This document shows, piece by piece, positions 29,055 through 36,244 of a DNA stretch of 56,208 nt (position 1 is the stretch's first letter; each line of letters opens with the position of its first letter). A program made the translations under genes and the position numbers. Where the stretch lies: positions 1 to 56,208 of the forward strand of contig CALXBC010000013.1 in assembly GCA_944386455.1 (NCBI GenBank), read 5' to 3'. The DNA is from an uncultured Clostridia bacterium. Its GTDB lineage: Bacteria > Bacillota > Clostridia > Oscillospirales > Ruminococcaceae. Under the pieces are notes generated by a model. It did no database searches, was not told where the DNA came from, and saw only the letters and a list, made by a program, of their open reading frames with translations.

Positions 29055-29070
29055 GTTTCATATGAAACAA
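29055..29070. promoter_or_regulatory. parS-like 16-bp palindrome (ParB/Noc binding site candidate)
   Basis: TGTTTCATATGAAACA is a perfect palindrome matching the bacterial parS consensus TGTTTCACGTGAAACA at 14 of 16 positions. Only the central CG is replaced by AT. It sits in the 48-base gap between the S4-domain gene and recF, about 2 kb from oriC, where parS sites cluster in Firmicutes. A ParB/Noc gene lies about 12 kb away at 40615. Confidence 0.6.
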
Positions 29071-29077
29071 AATACCA

Positions 29078-29329
29078 TTATTCGGCAGTTTCACCGCAGA
29101 TATGCAGCTCAAACTGTTCGACTGTTATGATATCGCCGGGTCTGATTTTTTTGCCCCGCATCAGACAAGGTTCGCCGTTGACAAAGACGATCCCGTCCGC
29201 AATAATTTCTTTTGCGTGACCGCCTGTTTCTGCCAGGCCGCAATATTTCAGCAGCTGGTCCAGCCGAATATATTCGGTATGGATCACAATATCATGGCGT
29301 TCGATCGATAAGCCCTCCTTCCTGCTCAC
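29078..29329 (-). CDS. yaaA: S4-domain protein (YaaA-like)
   Basis: The C-terminal 70 residues form an S4 RNA-binding domain: [20 protein letters not shown], then [21 protein letters not shown] and KIRPGDII. Together with its place between dnaN and recF this identifies the small YaaA/RlbA protein found in Firmicutes oriC regions, thought to bind rRNA or assembling ribosomes. The start is uncertain: GTG 29329 gives about 83 residues, and a GGAGG a little downstream of that GTG has no ATG, GTG or TTG at a good distance. Confidence 0.85.
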   Translation of the reverse strand: MSRKEGLSIERHDIVIHTEYIRLDQLLKYCGLAETGGHAKEIIADGIVFVNGEPCLMRGKKIRPGDIITVEQFELHICGETAE

Positions 29330-29342
29330 GCTGTCCGTTATT

Positions 29343-29543
29343 TTATTCCTTCCCGAACGATCCAAACAGAACGAGCAGCAGTTCAATCAGACCGACCAGC
29401 CCGATGATCCCGAAAACTCCGATCAAAACAGGGCTCAGCTCAATTTTAATGCTTGCAGCAATCAATGCGCCGGAAAACCCGATGACGCCGCCCAGAAAAA
29501 GAGCAGCACCGCAGATGGCTGTGATCAGATTTTTCATTTTCAT
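29343..29543 (-). CDS. Small two-helix membrane protein
   Basis: This 66-residue protein consists of two hydrophobic helices ([20 protein letters not shown] and [20 protein letters not shown]) separated by a short basic turn. AAGGGG is just upstream of two possible ATGs (29543 and 29537). It sits between dnaN and the S4 gene, which is not usual, and the reading frame is intact and tightly packed (14 bases from the preferred S4 start), so it is probably a real gene. I recognise no family. Confidence 0.6.
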   Translation of the reverse strand: MKMKNLITAICGAALFLGGVIGFSGALIAASIKIELSPVLIGVFGIIGLVGLIELLLVLFGSFGKE

Positions 29544-29553
29544 TTTCCCCTTT

Positions 29554-30666
29554 TTATTTCAGCCGGACAGGCAGCACCAAAAACAGGAAGGAATCTCCGT
29601 CCGGCGGGAGGATTTTGATCGGAGCAAGAGGACCGCTCAGCTCCAGCACCACCTCATCGCATTCGCTTGCTTTGAGGGCGTCGGTCATATATTTGTTATT
29701 AAAGCCAATGGTCACTTCTTCTCCCTGCAGCTTTGCCGCAAGATTATCATTGACCTTTCCGATTGTGGTCACACAGGAAACATTGATATTTCCGTCTGCG
29801 AATACACATTTGATATGACTTTTGATTTTGTCTGTGATAATAATGGACGCTCTTTCAATGGAGCGGATAAATTCCCGGGCTGAGAGCCGAACCGTTGTTT
29901 TGCTTCCGTCGGGAATGGCGGCGCGGTAATCCAAAAATTCTCCCTCCAGCAAACGGGATACAATGGAATAGCCTTTTATGGCAAAGATGATATGCTTTCT
30001 GCTGACGTTGATTTCCACCAGTTCTTCTTTATCGTCTCCGACCAGCTTAATCAGCAGCTTTTGAATTTCGGAAAGTGTTTTGCCGGGTACGACAAAATAA
30101 AAATCCCCGTCAACTTTTACATTTTCCTTTCGCAGTGCCAGACGACAGCCGTCAACCGAGACCATATTCAAAACATTGTCGGAAAGATCAAAAAGAGTAC
30201 CGGTCGTAATTGGAATCTGATCCGTGACGGAGACAGCAAACAGAGTCTGGCTGATCATATTTTTCAGCAATCCGGCAGGAAGAGAAAATTTGTTGTCTTC
30301 GGTTATGGTTGGGATATCAGGATATTCTTTTGCGTCAATTCCCAGAATCGTATATTCGGAGGTGCTGTTGGTGATCAGCGTCAGATTTTTTTCATCAGTG
30401 GCAAAGCTGACATCGCCGCCGGCAGATTTATTCAATATGTCTGCTAACAGACGTGCGGGCAGTATGATTTCGCCGTCCTCCTGAGAAGAAACGCTGATAA
30501 CCTTGGTAATGCCAAGCTCCAGATTGTAGCCTGTCAGCGAAAGGGTGTTTTCCCGGCAGCAAAGCAGCAGACCTTCCAACGCCGTCAGAGACGATTTGGA
30601 GGAGACAGCCGGAGAGACATTATTGACAGCTTCTGCCAGATCAGCCTGATTGCAGGTGAATTTCAT
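29554..30666 (-). CDS. dnaN: DNA polymerase III beta sliding clamp
   Basis: This 370-residue protein begins MKFTCNQADLAEAVNNVSPA and has the three-domain clamp layout with VGDDKEELVEINVSRKHI and the C-terminal PDGDSFLFLVLPVRLK, the conserved end that contributes to the partner-binding pocket. It clamps DNA polymerase to DNA. AGGACGATCC lies before ATG 30666. It is separated from dnaA by 345 bases carrying the putative origin. Confidence 0.98.
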   Translation of the reverse strand: MKFTCNQADLAEAVNNVSPAVSSKSSLTALEGLLLCCRENTLSLTGYNLELGITKVISVSSQEDGEIILPARLLADILNKSAGGDVSFATDEKNLTLITNSTSEYTILGIDAKEYPDIPTITEDNKFSLPAGLLKNMISQTLFAVSVTDQIPITTGTLFDLSDNVLNMVSVDGCRLALRKENVKVDGDFYFVVPGKTLSEIQKLLIKLVGDDKEELVEINVSRKHIIFAIKGYSIVSRLLEGEFLDYRAAIPDGSKTTVRLSAREFIRSIERASIIITDKIKSHIKCVFADGNINVSCVTTIGKVNDNLAAKLQGEEVTIGFNNKYMTDALKASECDEVVLELSGPLAPIKILPPDGDSFLFLVLPVRLK

Positions 30667-30745
30667 AAGGGATCGTCCTTTCTGAGAAGTAATAATTGGG
30701 CCGGTGTGTAAAACGAGTGTTTTTATGCAGCATTGGCTGCGTTGT

Positions 30746-30963
30746 TTATCCGTTCAGCGTCGGATAATATCATAATATAAAAGGGATATGTAGTAGTGTT
30801 AATAGGGGGAGGTGGAATTGTGAAAAAGGAGAAAAAACAGCGAAGGGACAAGATATTGAAGGATGTGGAAGACGACGCTGAAAATGTTGGAAATACTTGA
30901 AAAAGGTGGAAAACTATTTTCTTCCGGTGGAAATGTGGAAAATTCTGTGTGAAATGTGAAAAA
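30746..30963. other. Putative oriC: DnaA boxes, G-rich block and DnaA-trio-like repeats
   Basis: In the dnaA-dnaN gap the plus strand has a run of near-consensus DnaA boxes (consensus TGTGNATAA): TGTGAAAAA 30819-30827, TGTGGAAGA 30864-30872, GGTGGAAAA 30905-30913, TGTGGAAAA 30934-30942 and TGTGAAAAA 30955-30963. Next to the first box are GGGGGAGG (30805-30812) and TAGTAGTGTTAATAG (30791-30805), which read 3'-5' as GAT AAT TGT GAT GAT, i.e. a DnaA-trio pattern. An AT-rich stretch (30763-30785) and an inverted repeat TTATCCG...CGGATAA (30746-30767) complete it. The order trio, G-rich block, box is that of the basal origin unwinding system described in Bacillus. None of the boxes is a perfect TTATCCACA. 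Confidence 0.7.
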
Positions 30964-31011
30964 CTCGGTAGATAATCAATGGAACAGTTTTTACTGTTCG
31001 TATAATAGCAG

Positions 31012-32415
31012 TCAGCTTGCCTGACCACGGATATTTTTTATGATGTCATCGATGATTTCCTTGGTGCGGCTGTCATTTTCCAGAGCCTGTTCCACTTGCT
31101 GGATAGAATACAGCACGCTGGAATGATCCCGGCCGCTGAATTCCTTGCCGATGGCTTCCAATGACATCTGAGTGATTTCGCGGACACAGTATATGGCGGC
31201 TTGTCTGGCTGCCGAAATCGGCGCCGCCCGTTTTTTGGAACGGATATCGTCCGCGGACACGCTGTAGGTTTTTGCCACCTCGTCAATGATCCGCTCCACT
31301 GTGACCGGAGCAGGCCGGTTGTCATTCAGGATGTCGCGGATGACATTCTGCGCCATGGCAACAGACGGCTGGGAATTGGTAAACAGCTTGTATGCTTTGA
31401 TTTTTTTGACGGCTCCCTCAAGCTGACGGATATTAAATTTCAGCCGCAGTGCGATATATTCGGTAACGTCGTCCGGAATTTCGATGTTCAGCAGCTCCGC
31501 TTTTCTGCGGATGATGGCAACACGGGTTTCAAAATCAGGCGGGGAGATGTCGACCATCAGCCCCCATTCAAAACGGTTTCTCAGACGGTCGTCCAGCGTT
31601 TTGATATCTTTAGGCGGACGGTCTGACGTCAGGATAATCTGTTTTCCAATGGTATAAAGTTCATTGAAGGTATAGAAAAATTCTTCCTGCACCCGTTCTT
31701 TTCCGGATAAAAACTGAATGTCGTCTACCAGCAGAATATCGGCGTTTCGGTATTTTTCTTTAAAATCCGCCGTCGTTTTCTTTTCGATTGCCGTGATAAA
31801 TTCATTGGTAAAGGTTTCACTCGAAACATATACGATTTTTGTATTGGGACTGTTTTGACTGATTTCATGGCTGATCGCCATCAGAAGATGCGTTTTTCCC
31901 AAACCGCTCGGACCGTAAATAAACAGCGGATTGTAAACCTTGTTTTTCTGGACCTGGGCAACAGCCTTACAGGCGGCATAGGCAAATTCATTGGAGCTGC
32001 CGACAATAAAGGTGTCAAAGGTAAACTCGTAATTTGCTTTTTCGTATGTTTTTTTGAGCTCCGCCATATTTTCAGGGCGGTTCAGATATTTTTCCAGAGA
32101 GGTGTCGGACTGGCTGTTTTCACTGTTGTTTTTGATGTCCCTGAGCAGATCAAGATCCGGTGTGATATCCTCTTCACAAATGATTTTGACATCCACATCA
32201 AAGCCAAACACCCGCGAAAAAACGTCTTTCAGACGGGGAACATAGTTTTTTTCAATGATTTTTTTGGCATAGCTCTCCTTTACCAGTAAAATGGCGGTGT
32301 CATCGTCCATCCGGTAAGGCTCGAGCGGTTTGATCCAGCAATTATAAGCAATTTCATTGATTTCCTGCCTGCAGCATTCTTTTACAAGGCTGAAGACCTG
32401 CATAAAGGATTCCAT
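31012..32415 (-). CDS. dnaA: Chromosomal replication initiator DnaA
   Basis: This 467-residue protein has an N-terminal helicase-interaction domain, a short acidic linker (about 90-118), and an AAA+ domain with Walker A GPSGLGKT (168-175) and Walker B LLVDDIQFL. The DNA-binding domain IV contains SLEAIGKEFSGRDHSSVLYS, the DnaA signature that reads the DnaA box. It starts replication at the adjacent origin. It is transcribed leftwards from the promoter at 32557-32585 and opens the dnaA-gyrA block. Confidence 0.98.
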   Translation of the reverse strand: MESFMQVFSLVKECCRQEINEIAYNCWIKPLEPYRMDDDTAILLVKESYAKKIIEKNYVPRLKDVFSRVFGFDVDVKIICEEDITPDLDLLRDIKNNSENSQSDTSLEKYLNRPENMAELKKTYEKANYEFTFDTFIVGSSNEFAYAACKAVAQVQKNKVYNPLFIYGPSGLGKTHLLMAISHEISQNSPNTKIVYVSSETFTNEFITAIEKKTTADFKEKYRNADILLVDDIQFLSGKERVQEEFFYTFNELYTIGKQIILTSDRPPKDIKTLDDRLRNRFEWGLMVDISPPDFETRVAIIRRKAELLNIEIPDDVTEYIALRLKFNIRQLEGAVKKIKAYKLFTNSQPSVAMAQNVIRDILNDNRPAPVTVERIIDEVAKTYSVSADDIRSKKRAAPISAARQAAIYCVREITQMSLEAIGKEFSGRDHSSVLYSIQQVEQALENDSRTKEIIDDIIKNIRGQAS

Positions 32416-32556
32416 ATCAGTAAAAAACCTTCTTTATTTTTGTTGATCCTGTTTTAACCGTCAGACGCACGGCGTCAGGCGTTCCGGCGGCAAAAGAAAA
32501 CCGAAGGGCAAAAAGGGAGGCAGAGCCCTCTTTCAGCGAATCGGCTTGCAAATCCT

Positions 32557-32585
32557 ATTATATCAGAAAGCAGGATTTTTTTCAA
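32557..32585 (-). promoter_or_regulatory. dnaA promoter
   Basis: On the minus strand TTGAAA (32585-32580) and TATAAT (32562-32557) are spaced by 17 bases, giving a leader of about 140 nt before dnaA. In the 32416-32897 gap I see no consensus DnaA box. Confidence 0.65.
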
Positions 32586-32719
32586 GTTTTTCGAGCCAAT
32601 AAATCAGAAAAAACGCTTCTTATAAATAATAAGACGTCATTGTCTGTCCAAAACCGGAGCGCAGTAAAGCAAAAATGCCTGTATGGGCAGCGCCGGGCAG
32701 CAAAATTTTAAATTTGATA

Positions 32720-32749
32720 TTGACAAATCAACGGGGAATACGCTATACT
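32720..32749 (+). promoter_or_regulatory. rpmH operon promoter
   Basis: TTGACA (32720-32725) and TATACT (32744-32749) are spaced by 18 bases. The transcript would have a leader of about 140 nt before the GGAGGGG of rpmH. It diverges from the dnaA promoter. Confidence 0.75.
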
Positions 32750-32897
32750 ATTAAATTGAACGGTTTCGCCCTTTTTGACGGCACAAAAACGAGAGAAACG
32801 CACCTTTTCCGTTTCTTGGTTTTTTAATGGTATCGTTTGTTGGAAAAAGGACGGAGAACCAGAATCAGCTTTTGCAATTGGAAAGGAGGGGTTTCTG

Positions 32898-33032
32898 ATG
32901 AAAAGAACCTATCAGCCTAAAAAATTACAGAGAAAAAAAGTTCACGGCTTCCGTAAAAGAATGGCGGATTCCAACGGACGCAAGGTGTTGGCACGCAGAC
33001 GTGCAAAGGGAAGAGCAAGACTGTCCCACTAA
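32898..33032 (+). CDS. rpmH: 50S ribosomal protein L34
   Basis: This is the 44-residue basic protein [20 protein letters not shown] with the conserved tail [22 protein letters not shown] precedes ATG 32898; upstream in-frame starts have no ribosome binding site. It is the first gene of the rightward rpmH-rnpA-yidD-yidC-jag operon. Confidence 0.98.
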   Translation: MKRTYQPKKLQRKKVHGFRKRMADSNGRKVLARRRAKGRARLSH

Positions 33033-33171
33033 AAAACGGTTTTACCCGCTGTGCCGGGACTTGGATTCCGGCATGGCCAGCTTTGTCTTGTCTTTTTCGG
33101 AAGTCAAGGCATTTTTTGTTTTATTTCATGCTGCGTCAATTGCCGCGCGGATCGAACAGGATGGATGAATC

Positions 33172-33531
33172 ATGGCTGCGCCTGTGGTATTAAAACTGAA
33201 TAAGGAGTTCAGACGCGCCTATTATCGCGGCAGCTATCGCGCAAATCCCATTTTGGTCACATATCTGGTTCGGACAAACCTTGGACTTGTCCGCTATGGG
33301 ATCACCACCGGAAAAAAGGTGGGAAATGCGGTCAGCCGCAACCGGGCCAGGCGAATCATTCGGGCGGCGTTTTTTCAGGTCTGTTCAGACTATGGCTGGG
33401 ATGAGACGGGAACGGGCCTGGATTTTGTCTTTGTTGCACGGGAAAAAACCCCTGGTGTAAAAAGCACAGATGTATACCGTGCCATGTCCGGCCAGATCCG
33501 TGCGCTGCTGCGGGAATCCGGCCGGAAATAG
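33172..33531 (+). CDS. rnpA: Ribonuclease P protein component
   Basis: This 119-residue basic protein has the conserved NKEFRRAYYRG start and the RNR motif in VGNAVSRNRARRIIRAAF. It is the protein cofactor of RNase P, which trims tRNA 5' ends. It sits in the standard place after rpmH. The 139-base gap before it holds only a weak inverted repeat (TGCCGG...CCGGCA, near 33052-33076). Confidence 0.96.
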   Translation: MAAPVVLKLNKEFRRAYYRGSYRANPILVTYLVRTNLGLVRYGITTGKKVGNAVSRNRARRIIRAAFFQVCSDYGWDETGTGLDFVFVAREKTPGVKSTDVYRAMSGQIRALLRESGRK

Positions 33532-33566
33532 CGTGCGGCCTGTAAGAAAGGGAGTCGTTTTGCGGC

Positions 33567-33833
33567 TTGAAAGAAAAACTGCACCGCTGGAATCCGCTTT
33601 ATTGGCTTTCACTGGGGATCATCCGGCTTTATCAGAAATGTATTTCACCCCTTAAGCCCTCATGCTGCAGATTTATTCCGACCTGCTCGGAATATGCGCT
33701 CCAGGCATTTCGCAGGCATGGCTTTGTAAAGGGATTTATTTTATCAATCAGAAGAATATGCAGATGCAATCCTTTTGGAAAGGGCGGGTTTGACCCGGTG
33801 CCATCTGATTTTCATATATTCAGGAAAAGATAA
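33567..33833 (+). CDS. yidD: Membrane protein insertion efficiency factor YidD
   Basis: This 88-residue protein contains the YidD core: [20 protein letters not shown], then [11 protein letters not shown] and [13 protein letters not shown]. Conserved cysteines and the PTCS motif are present. YidD assists membrane insertion with YidC. TTG 33567 follows AAAGGGAG by 12 bases. It is operonic with rnpA and yidC. Confidence 0.96.
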   Translation: MKEKLHRWNPLYWLSLGIIRLYQKCISPLKPSCCRFIPTCSEYALQAFRRHGFVKGFILSIRRICRCNPFGKGGFDPVPSDFHIFRKR

Positions 33834-33883
33834 GCTAGCTTGCCGCAAAAAGGAAAATCCTGCGGCGGAGAAAAGAGGTTTTT

Positions 33884-34984
33884 ATGGCAATTTTGGGCGT
33901 CCCGCTCGGTTGGGTCATGTGGCTGATCTATCAGATCGTCCCAAATTTTACGATTGCATTGCTTTTGTTTACGCTGGTCACTAAGGCTGCAATGTTCCCG
34001 TTTTCGATCAAACAGCAGAAGAATATGGCAAAAATGGCGTCGTTCCGTCCGAAAATCGAACGGATCAACAAAATGTATGCCAATAATAAGCAGAAACAGC
34101 AGGAAGAAATGATGAAGATTTATGAGGAAGAGGGCTATAACCCGATGGGCGGCTGTCTTCCGAGCCTCATACCGCTGATCATCATGTTCGGCCTGATCGA
34201 CGTTGTTTATAAGCCCCTGACCTATATCGCGCGGATTCCGGCTGAGACCATCAATAAGCTGGTTGAGATCGCGGACAAGGCGGGCGGTATTCTGGGGCAG
34301 AACACCTATGCACAGGAGATCGACATCATCAATGCGGTTCATCGCGATTCCAGCCTGTTTAGTGCGGTCGGAAGCGACGTATTGGATAAGGTGAAAAGCA
34401 TCGACCTGAATTTTCTTGGAATCAACCTCGGGGAAAGACCGACCTGGGCATTGACGATCTTGGTTTTGATCCCGATCATTTCGGGTATCACGTCACTGCT
34501 GACATCCTTGTATTCCATGCATAAATCCCAGCAGGTGCAGGGAAAACAGGCAGGCTCCGGGATGATGAAGGGCATGATGATCATCATGCCGCTGTTCTCC
34601 GTCTTTTTTGCATTCCAGGTGCCGGCCGGCGTTGGTATGTACTGGATCTTCTCCAACCTGTTTGCATTGCTGCAGACCTTCCTGCTTTACAAGATCTGGA
34701 GCCCGGAACGTGTCGCCGCCAGAGAAGCGGCTGCGAAGGCAGCAGGTAAGTTTAAGGAAAAGAAGCCGTCCCGATTCCAGCAGGCTATGAAAAAAGCGCA
34801 GGAACAGCAGGCGCTTCAAAACGGGACTGCAAAACCGAAATCGGAACCTGTCAATACCAACCCGGAGTATGAAGGCTTATCTCAGAAGGAAATCAACCGC
34901 CGCCGTCTTGCTGCCGCAAGAAAGCGGGACGCTGAAAAATACGGCGAGGAATATGTGGAAGTAACCGATGACGATTTGAAATAG
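33884..34984 (+). CDS. yidC: Membrane protein insertase YidC/Oxa1
   Basis: This 366-residue protein with five membrane helices has a YidC/Oxa1 core (LFTLVTKAAMFPFSIKQQKN, CLPSLIPLIIMFGLIDVVYK, MPLFSVFFAFQVPAGVGMYW). The positive residue in the hydrophilic groove seems to be Lys (VTKAAMFPF) rather than the Arg of SpoIIIJ. The C-terminal 80 residues are charged and cytoplasmic and probably contact the ribosome. AGAGG precedes ATG 33884. It inserts proteins into the membrane alone or with SecYEG. Confidence 0.95.
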   Translation: MAILGVPLGWVMWLIYQIVPNFTIALLLFTLVTKAAMFPFSIKQQKNMAKMASFRPKIERINKMYANNKQKQQEEMMKIYEEEGYNPMGGCLPSLIPLIIMFGLIDVVYKPLTYIARIPAETINKLVEIADKAGGILGQNTYAQEIDIINAVHRDSSLFSAVGSDVLDKVKSIDLNFLGINLGERPTWALTILVLIPIISGITSLLTSLYSMHKSQQVQGKQAGSGMMKGMMIIMPLFSVFFAFQVPAGVGMYWIFSNLFALLQTFLLYKIWSPERVAAREAAAKAAGKFKEKKPSRFQQAMKKAQEQQALQNGTAKPKSEPVNTNPEYEGLSQKEINRRRLAAARKRDAEKYGEEYVEVTDDDLK

Positions 34985-35007
34985 ATGGAAGAAAGGAACA
35001 GAGAATA

Positions 35008-35832
35008 ATGATAAGAGAAGTTATTGCAACCGGACTGGACCTGGATGCTGCAATCGAAAAAGGCTGTTCTGAACTGGGGATCGAACGCGGCGACTGCTCC
35101 GTTGAAGTGCTGGAGCGGGTCAAAAAAGGATTGTTTGGCAAGATCAAATCAGAAGCGAAGGTCCGGGTCTATGTGGAGGAACCGGATGAAAATGAAAAGC
35201 TGGTGCTGGCAAAGGAATATCTGCTCGATCTGCTCGGCAGACTCGGGGTTGAAAATGCAGTCCTGAATGTAGAGGAAAAGGAAAATGCAGCGCTGATCAC
35301 CATTGACGGGGAGAATCTCGGCACCATCATCGGGCGCCGGGGCGAGACGCTGGACGCGCTCCAGTATCTGACCTCGCTGGTCTGCAACCGTGCCAAAGGG
35401 GAATTTTATAAAATTTCGCTGGACTGCTGCGGCTATCGGGAAAAGAGAGAGGAAACCCTCAAAGAGCTTGCACAGAAAATCGCAAGACAAGTGCTAAAAA
35501 CCGGACGTAATTCCGTTTTGGAGCCGATGAATCCATATGAACGAAGGATCATTCATTCTGTGATTTCTGAGATTGAGGGTGTTTCATCTAAGTCGGTGGG
35601 AGAAGACCCGAACCGCAAGGTCGTTGTGATGAGCAACAATCCGCGCAGGCCCTCACGCGGCAATGACAGGCGCGGCGGCCGCGGCCGGAGAGATAACCGG
35701 CGTGACGGCGGCGAGCGGCGTGACCGCAGGCCGGAACCGGCTGAGGAACAGGAACCGACGGAGCATTTTTCAGAAGAGGAATATCTGAAAAAGCTGGGCG
35801 ATGAGGCGCTGTATTCCAAAATTGATTTATAA
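35008..35832 (+). CDS. jag: KH/R3H RNA-binding protein Jag (KhpB)
   Basis: This 274-residue protein has a Jag N-terminal domain (1-50, with VEVLERVKKGLFGKIKSEAK), a KH domain containing GTIIGRRGETLDALQYL, and an R3H domain with NPYERRIIHSVI. A tail of Arg/Gly/Asp-rich repeats (about 215-240, NDRRGGRGRRDNRRDGGERR) and an acidic end follow, an unusually long RGG-type extension. KhpB binds small RNAs and affects elongasome and cell division. It ends the rpmH operon at the terminator now flanking a structured repeat. Confidence 0.93.
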   Translation: MIREVIATGLDLDAAIEKGCSELGIERGDCSVEVLERVKKGLFGKIKSEAKVRVYVEEPDENEKLVLAKEYLLDLLGRLGVENAVLNVEEKENAALITIDGENLGTIIGRRGETLDALQYLTSLVCNRAKGEFYKISLDCCGYREKREETLKELAQKIARQVLKTGRNSVLEPMNPYERRIIHSVISEIEGVSSKSVGEDPNRKVVVMSNNPRRPSRGNDRRGGRGRRDNRRDGGERRDRRPEPAEEQEPTEHFSEEEYLKKLGDEALYSKIDL

Positions 35833-35841
35833 AAGCATGCA

Positions 35842-35863
35842 AAGCCGCCGGAATCGGCGGCTT
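35842..35863 (+). terminator. jag terminator hairpin, left copy
   Basis: AAGCCGCCG-GAAT-CGGCGGCTT directly after the jag stop. The same 22-bp hairpin, with one loop difference, recurs at 36167 on the far side of the structured repeat. Confidence 0.75.
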
Positions 35864-36166
35864 GAGCGTGTCGAAAAAGCCGACACGCTCTCGAGGGACA
35901 AACACAATCACAGCGGCAAAGCCTTGTTCTGTGTTTTTCCCCCGATTCCCCTCTTTTCCAGTCAAAAACGATTCACCGAATCGTTTTTGACTGACACCTC
36001 TCCGCTCGCGGCCGTATGTCATGGCCGCGCTGCCGTTGCTGCGGCAGTCGCATCGAGGTGCTGTGCAGAGCGAACAACCAGATACCGCAGTTTGTCAAGG
36101 CCGCAATTAGCGGCGCATGTCCGCCTGCGTGACGATTTTGATAATTTCTAGTTTTTTGACAGTCTG
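35864..36166 (+). repeat. Terminator-associated structured repeat, copy A (303 bp)
   Basis: The copy starts GAGCGTGTCG and ends TTTTTTGACAGTCTG. It contains successive hairpins: GAGCGTGTCG...CGACACGCTC (35864-35890); a 16-bp stem CAGTCAAAAACGATTC-ACC-GAATC... (35959-35993); GCGGCC...GGCCGC; and CTGCCG-TTGCTG-CGGCAG (36030-36047). The ends form imperfect terminal inverted repeats (GTGTCGAAAAA and TTTTTTGACAG). Related sequence is found at 51704-51924 and 52482-52786. It lies between two copies of the jag terminator hairpin, as if inserted there with duplication. It has no plausible gene; short frames in it look random. Confidence 0.85.
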
Positions 36167-36193
36167 AAGCCGCCGGAAACGGCGGCTTTTTTG
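36167..36193 (+). terminator. jag terminator hairpin, right copy with T-tract
   Basis: AAGCCGCCG-GAAA-CGGCGGCTT followed by TTTT; this copy kept the T-run. It differs from the left copy by one loop base. Confidence 0.8.
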
Positions 36194-36244
36194 GTATGCA
36201 CCCGGAATAAAAATTCGCCGGAAGCACAACGAAAGGATACGATC

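Noticed and set aside
30723-31028. A 101-codon leftward ORF in the dnaA-dnaN gap
   Set aside because: It crosses the DnaA-box array and AT-rich region, overlaps the dnaA end, and lacks a ribosome binding site.
32775-33032. Longer 85-residue start for rpmH
   Set aside because: L34 is 44-46 residues; ATG 32898 has a strong ribosome binding site, whereas the upstream start has none.
35588-36151. ORFs of over 100 codons on both strands across structured repeat copy A
   Set aside because: Similar frames recur across the other copies because the DNA is repeated; they have no ribosome binding sites or domain signal and cross hairpin stems.
35864-36166. Group IIC intron
   Set aside because: Position after a terminator fits, but the element is only about 300 bp, has no reverse transcriptase, no recognisable domain V, and shows hairpin duplication on both sides.
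35842-36193. CRISPR array
   Set aside because: The repeated hairpins are only two, about 325 bp apart, with a conserved element between them; there are no regular spacers or cas genes in the window.
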